From Porphyromonadaceae bacterium UBA3318 (lineage in GTDB: Bacteria > Bacteroidota > Bacteroidia > Bacteroidales > Muribaculaceae), in contig DESI01000033.1 of the NCBI GenBank assembly GCA_002361235.1, positions 1 through 31,847 on the forward strand: a stretch of 31,847 nucleotides of DNA, in the 5' to 3' direction. Below the pieces are notes generated by a model. That model saw only the letters and a list, made by a program, of their open reading frames with translations. It searched no databases and had not been told where the DNA came from. Shown in pieces: positions 7,197-13,812 of the stretch (the first letter of the stretch is position 1; each line of letters opens with the position of its first letter). Both the position numbers and the translations under genes were made by a program.

Positions 7197-9611
7197 ATGG
7201 CAAAAGACAATAAAACCGCCGACGCCACATTCCAGTCGGGATTCAATCTGCGCGACTATCTGGCCGCCTGCGCCTCAAAATGGATCTGGTTCCTCGTATC
7301 GATCATTGTGATATGCGGTTTCGCTTATTACAAGGTGATACGCAAGATGCCCGTGTACCTGCGCACCGAGCAGGTGCTGATCAAGGACGAAGACCAGGGC
7401 AACTCGATCGACAACATGGCCTCATCCTTCTCCGGCTTCGGCCTGGGACGCATGAGGTCAAACGTATATAACGAAATCATCACCTTCAAGTCGCCGGCCC
7501 TGCTGACTCAGGTGGCGCTGAAGCTCAACCTGCAGACCGACGTCACCCTCCTGGCCTTCCCCCACGGCGCATCGCTGTTCCAGTCGTCGCAACCTTATCT
7601 GTATCAGTTCCTCGACCTTGGCGCGGAAGACTACGGCAGCTTCCGAATGACGGTCAGTCCCGAAGGCTCCGTCTCGCTTGACAAGTTCGTTTCGGTCGAC
7701 GCCGCCGGCAAACCGGTCAAACACAAAAACAAGGTTCCCCTCCGTCTCGGCGCCACCGTCCGCACCCCGATAGGACGTGTCGTCGTCACCCCCAACCCCG
7801 AATTCACCGCACAGCTTCCGAAAGAAGAAACCGAATACCTCGTATCCCACAACGGCCTGCACGGCACTGTCGAGGATCTCCAGTCCAATCTCGGCGTCGA
7901 CCTCGCCGACCGTGACGCCGACGTAGTGGAAATCACTTTCAAAGACACCAACGTCCCGCGCGCCGAAGCAATCCTGTCGACCATGGTCGAGATCTACAAC
8001 CAGGACTGGATTGAAGACAAGAACAAGGTAGCGGCAGCCACCAACGAATTCATCGACGAACGCCTCGTAGCCATCGAAACCGAACTGGGCGGCGTCGACG
8101 ACAATATCCTCTCCTATAAGTCCCGCATCAGGGTGCCCGACTTCGAGGAGGCAGCCAAACTCCAGATGGGCACGTCGGCCGAGCTGGACAACCAGATCCT
8201 TATGACCGTCAATCAGATGCAGGTGGCTCAGTACCTGAAGGAATACGTAATGAATCCGGCCAACTCCAATGCCGTGATTCCTGTAAACACGGGTACCACC
8301 AGCAACCAGCTCGAGGTGCAGATTGCCGAATACAACAAGATGCTGCTGGCCCGCAACAATGTGGAGGCGGCCACGTCGGCCAACAACCCCCTGGTACAGG
8401 ACTACGACACCCAGCTCAAGGGGCTGCGCGAGTCCGTGATACGCGCCATCAACGCCCAGGTCGAGGCTACCCGCCGCGCCGTGGCCAATATGGAAGCCGA
8501 AAAGGGTAAAGTCAGCGCCAACCTCGCCCAAGGGCCGCAGCAGGCCAAGGCTCTGCTCAGCGTCGAACGCCAGCAGAAAGTCAAGGAGGAACTGTACCTC
8601 TATCTGCTGCAGAAACGCGAGGAAAACGAACTGTCGCGCAAATTCACCGCCGACAACACCCGCGTCATCACTCCCCCCTACGGGTCCAACCGACCCGTCG
8701 AGCCTAAGAAGAAGATAGTGCTCGCCATCGCGTTCCTCCTGTCCATCCTGCTCCCCGCCGGCATCATATTCGTGCGCGAGGCAATGGACAACAAGGTCCG
8801 CTCCCGCCACGACCTCGACGACATGTCGGCGCCTTTCGCCGGCGAGATTCCGTTCGTGGGCCGAAAGAAGAGGTTCGAATGGCTCACCAAGCGACTCAAC
8901 CGCAACAAGAAGAAAAAGAAACTGGAGAAACTGCCCGTCATCGTACAGGCCGGCAACCGCGACATCATCAACGAGTCGTTCCGCATAGTGCGCAGCAACA
9001 TCGACTTCATGATGAAGAACGCCGACACCTCCAACGTGATAATGATGACCTCGTTCAATCCCGGCAGCGGCAAGTCGTTCATCACATTCAACATCGGCGC
9101 CTCGTTCGCCGTCAAAGGGAAGAAGGCCCTGCTGGTGGACTGCGACCTGCGTCACGGTTCCGCCTCGCAGTTCGTCGGCATGCCGCACCACGGCCTGAGC
9201 AACTACCTGACCGGAGCCACCGACCGCTGGCAGGACCTCGTGGTGGAGGCCAAGGAGGCTCCCGGACTGTTCGTGATGCCTATCGGACACCGTCCCCCCA
9301 ACCCTGCCGAGCTGCTTGACAACGGACGCATCGGACAGTTCATCAAGGAGGCATCGCCTCTGTACGATTACATAATCCTCGACTGCCCCCCCATCGACAT
9401 CGTGGTGGACACCCAGCTGCTCGAGAAATACGCCGACCAGACCATATTCGTGGTACGCGCCGGACTGCTCGAAAAGGCCGCCGTGGCCGAAATCGACGAA
9501 ATGTACAGAAACCACCGCTTCCGCCGCATGGCCATCCTGCTAAACGGTACCGAGGGAGCCAACAGCCGCGCCGCTACATACGGCTCGTCTTATTACACCA
9601 ACGACTTTTGA
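7197..9611 (+). CDS. Polysaccharide co-polymerase with BY-type tyrosine kinase domain, Wzc-like
   Basis: An 804-residue inner-membrane protein. The N-terminal Wzz-type region has a first membrane helix near residues 32-52 (WIWFLVSIIVICGFAYY). It is followed by a long, mostly coiled-coil periplasmic region (about 55-500) and a second helix near 505-525 (VLAIAFLLSILLPAGIIFV). The cytoplasmic BY-kinase domain has Walker A GSGKS (Lys626), Walker A' LLVDCDLR (Asp648, Asp650) and Walker B IILDCPP (Asp729). The C-terminus carries a short Tyr cluster (Tyr795, Tyr799, Tyr800), the expected autophosphorylation site. These proteins control chain length and export of capsule or exopolysaccharide. Co-polymerase and kinase are on one polypeptide, as in Proteobacteria. 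Neighbours on both sides are the channel and the phosphatase. Confidence 0.95.
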   Translation: MAKDNKTADATFQSGFNLRDYLAACASKWIWFLVSIIVICGFAYYKVIRKMPVYLRTEQVLIKDEDQGNSIDNMASSFSGFGLGRMRSNVYNEIITFKSPALLTQVALKLNLQTDVTLLAFPHGASLFQSSQPYLYQFLDLGAEDYGSFRMTVSPEGSVSLDKFVSVDAAGKPVKHKNKVPLRLGATVRTPIGRVVVTPNPEFTAQLPKEETEYLVSHNGLHGTVEDLQSNLGVDLADRDADVVEITFKDTNVPRAEAILSTMVEIYNQDWIEDKNKVAAATNEFIDERLVAIETELGGVDDNILSYKSRIRVPDFEEAAKLQMGTSAELDNQILMTVNQMQVAQYLKEYVMNPANSNAVIPVNTGTTSNQLEVQIAEYNKMLLARNNVEAATSANNPLVQDYDTQLKGLRESVIRAINAQVEATRRAVANMEAEKGKVSANLAQGPQQAKALLSVERQQKVKEELYLYLLQKREENELSRKFTADNTRVITPPYGSNRPVEPKKKIVLAIAFLLSILLPAGIIFVREAMDNKVRSRHDLDDMSAPFAGEIPFVGRKKRFEWLTKRLNRNKKKKKLEKLPVIVQAGNRDIINESFRIVRSNIDFMMKNADTSNVIMMTSFNPGSGKSFITFNIGASFAVKGKKALLVDCDLRHGSASQFVGMPHHGLSNYLTGATDRWQDLVVEAKEAPGLFVMPIGHRPPNPAELLDNGRIGQFIKEASPLYDYIILDCPPIDIVVDTQLLEKYADQTIFVVRAGLLEKAAVAEIDEMYRNHRFRRMAILLNGTEGANSRAATYGSSYYTNDF

Positions 9612-9613
9612 TC

Positions 9614-10351
9614 ATGTGGCCTTTCACTAAGAAAATCAGTCTTGAACAGAGCGGTCTGTTCCAAGGGTTCACCGACTGGCACTCGCACATACTGCCGGGC
9701 GTGGACGACGGCTTCCAGAACATGGAGGACTCGCTTGCCGCTCTGCAGAAATATGAGGAACTGGGCGTAAAGTCCGTATGGCTCACGCCCCACATCATGG
9801 AGGAGTGCCGCAACACCACACAGGGCCTGCGCGACCGCTTCGCGGAGCTGCAGGCCGAATATCAAGGCCCCATACAGCTGCATCTGGCGGCCGAAAACAT
9901 GCTCGACTCCCTGTTCGAGGAGCGTTTCCAGGCCAACGACCTCCTGACCATCGGACCCGGCGGAAACTATCTGCTGGTCGAGACCTCCTACGTCAATCCC
10001 CCCTACGGCATGGAAAAGATGATGCAGCAGATCATGTCCACCGGACTCACTCCCATCCTGGCCCATCCCGAACGGTACAGGTACATGGAGTACGACGACT
10101 ATATGACATGGAAGGAACGGGGCGTGGTGTTCCAGACCAATTTCATGTCGCTCGTGGGCATGTACGGCGAGACAGCCCGGTCCAAGGCCGAATGGCTCCT
10201 GAAGGAAGGACTGATCGACATCACCGGCTCCGACCTGCACCATTACAGGGTGTTGCTCCACTTCCTCGACCACAAGCCCAAGAACCAGCAGGCCCTCGAC
10301 TCCCTTGTCGAGATTGCCCGCAATCCGAAGATTCTCATTCAGAACACATAA
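9614..10351 (+). CDS. CpsB/YwqE-type PHP tyrosine phosphatase
   Basis: A 245-residue cytoplasmic metal-dependent phosphatase of the PHP superfamily, expected to dephosphorylate the BY-kinase encoded just upstream. The N-terminal motif DWHSHILPGVDDG holds His23, His25, Asp31 and Asp32. Further PHP metal ligands are in LTPHIMEE, LLVETSYV, ILAHPERY and TGSDLHH. I chose the ATG at 9614, 2 bp after the kinase stop, because it gives the normal MWPF start; an upstream TTG overlapping the kinase gene is less likely. Close spacing argues for translational coupling. A PHP-type phosphatase next to a fused Wzc-type kinase mixes the Gram-positive and Gram-negative versions of this system. A rho-independent terminator follows within 5 bp. 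Confidence 0.93.
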   Translation: MWPFTKKISLEQSGLFQGFTDWHSHILPGVDDGFQNMEDSLAALQKYEELGVKSVWLTPHIMEECRNTTQGLRDRFAELQAEYQGPIQLHLAAENMLDSLFEERFQANDLLTIGPGGNYLLVETSYVNPPYGMEKMMQQIMSTGLTPILAHPERYRYMEYDDYMTWKERGVVFQTNFMSLVGMYGETARSKAEWLLKEGLIDITGSDLHHYRVLLHFLDHKPKNQQALDSLVEIARNPKILIQNT

Positions 10352-10355
10352 TTTC

Positions 10356-10386
10356 ATGGCACTTCTTTATGGAGTGCCATTTTTTT
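10356..10386 (+). terminator. Rho-independent terminator of the export module
   Basis: ATGGCACT (10356-10363) pairs with AGTGCCAT (10373-10380) around a 9-nt loop, followed directly by TTTTTT (10381-10386). Confidence 0.93.
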
Positions 10387-10396
10387 ATTATCTTTG
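10366..10396 (+). promoter_or_regulatory. Promoter of the pyrimidine operon, overlapping the terminator
   Basis: TATCTTTG (10389-10396) fits TAnnTTTG. A -33-like TTTA (10366-10369) falls 19 bp upstream, inside the terminator loop. Transcription would start near 10403, leaving only about 10 nt before the ATG at 10413, too short for a leader riboswitch or attenuator. Confidence 0.7.
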
Positions 10397-10412
10397 CAAA
10401 GCGAATCACAGC

Positions 10413-12374
10413 ATGGAACAACTTAAACATGAATGCGGCGTAGCAATGGTGAGGCTGCTAAAGCCGCTGGAACACTACCGGCAGAAATACGGAACCTGGC
10501 GATACGGTCTGAACAAGCTCTATCTGCTGATGGAGAAACAGCACAACCGTGGCCAGGAGGGAGCCGGTTTGGCTTGCGTCAAACTCAACGCCGAGCCGGG
10601 GCAGGAATTCATGTTCAGGGAACGCGCCATGGGCGTGGACGCCATCAAGGACATTTTCGCCGCCGCCAATCAGGCTTTGGCTCAGGAAGCCGCCGCCCAC
10701 GGTCTGTCGCCCGACGACCTCGACGCCTCATCCGACATCGCCGACCTCGCAAGCCGCTCATTCCCGTTCGCAGGTGAACTCTACATGGGTCATCTCCGGT
10801 ATTCCACCACGGGAAAAAGCGGCATTTCTTTTGTCCATCCGTTCCTGCGGCGCAACAACTGGCGCGCCAAGAACCTGTGCATCTGCGCCAACTTCAACAT
10901 GACCAACGTGGACGAGATCTTCGGCGAAATCGCCGTCAAGGGGCAGCACCCGCGCATGATCTCCGACACGTTCCTGCTTCTCGAGCAGCTTGGCCACCGG
11001 CTGGACCGCGAATCCGAACGCCTGTTCAAGATGGCGCTGGAGCAGGGACTTACTGACTGCGACATCACCCGCTTCATCGAAGACAACATCGACATGGGCA
11101 ACGTGCTGCGCACCAGCTGCACCGTCTGGGACGGCGGCTACGTGGTGTGCGGCGTCACCGGCTCAGGCGAGGCTTTCGCCCTGCGCGACCCCTGGGGAAT
11201 CCGACCGGCATTCTACTTCATGGATTCCGAAGTATTCTCCCTGGCCTCCGAACGCCCCGTGTTGCAGACCACGTTCAATGTCGGTGCCGAACAGATCCGC
11301 GAGCTGAAGCCCGGTCAGGCCATCGTGCTCCACGCCGACGGCAGGCTTGAGACTCCGCAGATAATCCCGCCGCGCAACTATGCCGCATGTTCGTTCGAGC
11401 GCGTCTATTTCTCGCGTGGCTCCGACGCCGACATCTACAACGAACGCAAGAAATTAGGCATCAACCTGGTGCCACAGATTCTTGAGGCGGTGGACCATGA
11501 CGTCGACAACACCGTATTCTCATACATCCCCAACACGGCCGAGGTAGCGTTCTACGGCATGGTGCAGGGGTTCAACGAGTTCCTGAACCGCGAGAAGGCC
11601 GAAGCCATCCGCAGCCTCGGTCACGGAGCCGACAACGCCGACATCGAACGCATACTGTCGCGCCGCATCCGTTCCGAAAAGGTGGCCATCAAGGACATCA
11701 AGCTGCGCACGTTCATCTCCGAGGGCGCAAGCCGCAACGACCTGGCCGCCCACGTCTACGACATCACTTACGGTTCGCTCCGTCCATACACCGACAATCT
11801 CGTCATCATCGACGACTCCATAGTGCGCGGCACCACGCTGCGCGAATCCATCATCCGCATCCTCGACCGCCTGCATCCCAAGCGCATCGTGATAGTAAGC
11901 TCAAGCCCTATAGTGAAATACCCCGACTATTACGGCATCGACATGGCCCGCATGGAGGAATTCATCGGATTCCGCGCCGCCGTGGAGCTGGCCCGCGACC
12001 GTGGCCTGGAGCACGTGCTGACCGATATTTACGCCAAGTGCAAGGCGCAGCAATCGCTCCCCAAGGAACGGATGACCAACTACGTCACCGAACTGTACGA
12101 CCTGTTCACGGACACCGAGATAGCAGACAAGATGGTCGAGATGCTGCGTCCCGAGGGCGTCATCACCGACATACGCATCGTGTTCCAGACCCTTGACGGC
12201 CTGCACGACGCCATCCCCGGCCATCCCGGCGACTGGTACTTCTCGGGCAGCTATCCCACTCCCGGAGGCGTGCGCCGCATCAACGAGGCGTTCATCTCCT
12301 ACATGGACAATATCTATTTTAAGGCATCGTTCCTTAAAAAATGTAAACGCCAGGGCGGTGGATTTTCGAGGTAA
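10413..12374 (+). CDS. PurF-like amidophosphoribosyltransferase (long Bacteroidetes form)
   Basis: A 653-residue protein of the glutamine PRPP amidotransferase family. It starts MEQLKHECGVAMV; Cys8 in the ECGV motif is the expected N-terminal nucleophile of the glutaminase domain, so a 7-residue propeptide should be removed. The glutaminase domain includes HNRGQEGAGL, YMGHLRYSTTGKSG and an inserted stretch. The phosphoribosyltransferase domain carries the PRPP loop VIIDDSIVRGTT (about 464-475). At 653 residues it exceeds the usual 470-500. The ATG at 10413 is needed to keep Cys8 near the terminus; the open frame upstream runs into the previous terminator. Family function is the first step of purine synthesis, yet it sits with pyrimidine genes. 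The last 18 codons and stop (from 12318) come from the 343-bp element described separately. Confidence 0.88.
   Translation: MEQLKHECGVAMVRLLKPLEHYRQKYGTWRYGLNKLYLLMEKQHNRGQEGAGLACVKLNAEPGQEFMFRERAMGVDAIKDIFAAANQALAQEAAAHGLSPDDLDASSDIADLASRSFPFAGELYMGHLRYSTTGKSGISFVHPFLRRNNWRAKNLCICANFNMTNVDEIFGEIAVKGQHPRMISDTFLLLEQLGHRLDRESERLFKMALEQGLTDCDITRFIEDNIDMGNVLRTSCTVWDGGYVVCGVTGSGEAFALRDPWGIRPAFYFMDSEVFSLASERPVLQTTFNVGAEQIRELKPGQAIVLHADGRLETPQIIPPRNYAACSFERVYFSRGSDADIYNERKKLGINLVPQILEAVDHDVDNTVFSYIPNTAEVAFYGMVQGFNEFLNREKAEAIRSLGHGADNADIERILSRRIRSEKVAIKDIKLRTFISEGASRNDLAAHVYDITYGSLRPYTDNLVIIDDSIVRGTTLRESIIRILDRLHPKRIVIVSSSPIVKYPDYYGIDMARMEEFIGFRAAVELARDRGLEHVLTDIYAKCKAQQSLPKERMTNYVTELYDLFTDTEIADKMVEMLRPEGVITDIRIVFQTLDGLHDAIPGHPGDWYFSGSYPTPGGVRRINEAFISYMDNIYFKASFLKKCKRQGGGFSR
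12318..12355 (+). repeat. Left terminal inverted repeat of the 343-bp element
   Basis: It begins TTTAAGG-CATCGTT-CCTTAAA and continues with AATGTA and CGCCAGGG. In the PurF-like frame it encodes FKASFLKKCKRQG. It mismatches the right copy at 3 of 38 positions. Confidence 0.9.
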
Positions 12375-12440
12375 TTTATTCGGTCTCAGAGGGAGCAGCC
12401 TCGCGGCTGTGACCGAGGAGAACGGATAAATTAACCGAAA
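12364..12440. other. Long hairpin 1 inside the 343-bp element
   Basis: The left arm from TTTTCG through TAATTTAT to TCTC (12364-12388) pairs with the right arm GAGA through ATAAATTA to CGAAAA (12417-12440). There is one bulged A and about three mismatches. The apex has CAGCC/GGCTG closing a TCGC tetraloop (12396-12409). The PurF-like stop codon lies in the left arm. Confidence 0.8.
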
Positions 12441-12530
12441 AGACACCGAACAAGGCACAATATAAATTTGAAATGTTAAAATATGGCTCGTTCAAGATGA
12501 ATCCGTCTGAAAGAGATATTACCACAGACT

Positions 12531-12621
12531 CGCAGCTGCACCTCATCTTTAGCCTTTTGACTCAGTCACATAGTCCACTATGCTCCTGAGTCTGCAAGAC
12601 TAAAGCTGAGGCACATCTGCG
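12531..12621. other. Long hairpin 2 inside the 343-bp element
   Basis: Arms of 44 and 45 nt (12531-12574 and 12577-12621) around a 2-base apex. Matched blocks in order are CGCAG, TG, CCTCA, CTTTAG, CTT, ACTCAG and CATAGT, 33 pairs in all. Four of the mismatches become G-U pairs only in a minus-strand transcript, which hints that the minus-strand RNA is the folded form. Confidence 0.85.
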
Positions 12622-12622
12622 A

Positions 12623-12660
12623 CCCTGGCGAATACATTATTTAAGGAACGATGCCTTAAA
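12623..12660 (-). repeat. Right terminal inverted repeat of the 343-bp element
   Basis: Reverse complement of the left end at 35 of 38 positions. It ends 43 bp before the carA start codon and 1 bp after hairpin 2. Confidence 0.9.
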
Positions 12661-12703
12661 CTAAACAGATCGGGCCCAAGGCCTGACACAACAACATAAC
12701 TTC

Positions 12704-13792
12704 ATGAAAAGAGCCACACTGATACTTGAAGACGGCACCCGCTACGAGGGATATTCCTTCGGAGCCGATGCCAGCGTTTCGGGCGAGGTGGTGTTCAACA
12801 CCGCCATGACCGGATATCCCGAGAGTCTCACCGACCCTTCGTATGCCGGCCAGATTATGACACTGACATATCCCCTGGTAGGCAATTACGGCGTACCGGC
12901 CGACGACAGGGCCGACGACGGAATGGCACGCTTCCTGGAATCGGAGCGCATCCATGCCGCCGGAATGGTGGTGTGCGACTACAGCGACGAGTATTCGCAC
13001 TGGAACGCGGCGCGCAGCCTGTCGCAGTGGCTCGCCTCGCAGGGCGTGCCCGCCATCACAGGCATCGACACCCGCGCGCTGACCAAACACCTGCGCGAGC
13101 AGGGCGTGATCCGCGGCAAGATTCTGGTAGAGGACACTCCCGAACCCGCCTTTGAGGATTACGGCGACATCAATTTCGTGGAGCGCGTCAGCCCCAAGGA
13201 CGTGCAGGTCTATAACGAGGGCAAGGGCCTGAAGCGCGTGGTGCTCGTGGACTGCGGCGCCAAGAACAACATCGTGCGCTGTCTGGCCAACCGTGGCGTC
13301 GAGGTGGTGCGCGTGCCCTGGGACTACGATTTCAACACGCTGGATTTCGACGCGCTGTTCCTCAGCAACGGCCCCGGCAACCCCGAGACCTGCGCCGTCA
13401 CCGTCAACAACATCCGCAAATTCATATCCAACCCCGACGAGAAACGCCCGCTGATGGGCATCTGCCTCGGCCATCAGCTCCTTGGCAAAGCCGCCGGCGC
13501 CGACATCTATAAACTGAAATACGGCCACCGCAGCCACAACCAGCCGGCCCGTCTGGAAGGCGACGTGCGCTGCTTCGTCACCAGCCAGAACCACGGTTAC
13601 GCCGTGGACGCCAAGACCCTCCCCGCCGACTGGACACCCTGGTTCACCAACATGAACGACGGTTCGAACGAGGGCATCCGCCACACTTCCAGGCCCTGGC
13701 GTTCGGTGCAGTTCCACCCCGAGGCCTGCGGAGGTCCGGTCGACACGGAGTTTCTTTTCGATGAGTTCATCGACCAAGTCAAATCCCTCTAA
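12704..13792 (+). CDS. carA: Carbamoyl-phosphate synthase small (glutaminase) subunit
   Basis: CarA releases ammonia from glutamine and channels it to CarB for carbamoyl phosphate. At 362 residues it has the normal length (about 360-380). The N-terminal CarA domain shows LILEDGTRYEGYSFG and GEVVFNTAMTGYPESLTDPS. The class I glutaminase domain has MGICLGHQLLG with the nucleophile Cys254, and QFHPEACGGP with His338 and Glu340. The start ATG follows a short A-rich stretch. It should share the transcript from 10389 but is separated from the PurF-like gene by the 343-bp element. carB begins 20 bp downstream. Confidence 0.97.
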   Translation: MKRATLILEDGTRYEGYSFGADASVSGEVVFNTAMTGYPESLTDPSYAGQIMTLTYPLVGNYGVPADDRADDGMARFLESERIHAAGMVVCDYSDEYSHWNAARSLSQWLASQGVPAITGIDTRALTKHLREQGVIRGKILVEDTPEPAFEDYGDINFVERVSPKDVQVYNEGKGLKRVVLVDCGAKNNIVRCLANRGVEVVRVPWDYDFNTLDFDALFLSNGPGNPETCAVTVNNIRKFISNPDEKRPLMGICLGHQLLGKAAGADIYKLKYGHRSHNQPARLEGDVRCFVTSQNHGYAVDAKTLPADWTPWFTNMNDGSNEGIRHTSRPWRSVQFHPEACGGPVDTEFLFDEFIDQVKSL

Positions 13793-13812
13793 CCCTCTAA
13801 CCTGCTAACATC

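Larger units (their letters stand above)
12318..12660. mobile_element. 343-bp structured non-coding element with 38-bp terminal inverted repeats (MITE-like)
   Basis: The ends are inverted copies, 35 of 38 positions identical, the outermost 21 perfectly so. Each end also has the inner symmetry TTTAAGG-N7-CCTTAAA. Between the ends are a hairpin at 12364-12440 and another at 12531-12621. No reading frame of note lies inside; it fills almost all of the 329-bp gap between the PurF-like stop (12374) and carA (12704). A TTAA at each end (12319-12322 and 12656-12659) could be a target duplication or part of the repeat. It is shaped like a non-autonomous insertion or an invertible segment. No transposase or invertase is in the window. 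Mobility is inference; the structure is directly visible. Confidence 0.75.

Noticed and set aside
7458..9515. A 685-codon open frame on the minus strand opposite the Wzc-like kinase gene
   Set aside because: It is antisense to a gene with intact Walker motifs, lacks any domain pattern, and is Val/Gly/Asp/His-rich as expected from the high-G+C codon pattern of the true strand. Similar long antisense frames lie opposite carA, bamA and murI.
12463..12470. Promoter inside the element for carA (TAAATTTG)
   Set aside because: The -7 match has no TTG at the right distance; A+T-rich DNA gives such matches easily. It remains possible but is not supported enough to list.
12493..12507. A 15-base match (TTCAAGATGAATCCG) between the 343-bp element and pyrC near 17867
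   Set aside because: One 15-base match is expected by chance about once in two windows of this size; flanks do not match and in pyrC it encodes the conserved FKMNP.
12318..12660. A gene or transposase inside the 343-bp element
   Set aside because: No frame longer than a few dozen codons apart from the tail of the PurF-like gene, and no recognisable protein motif.
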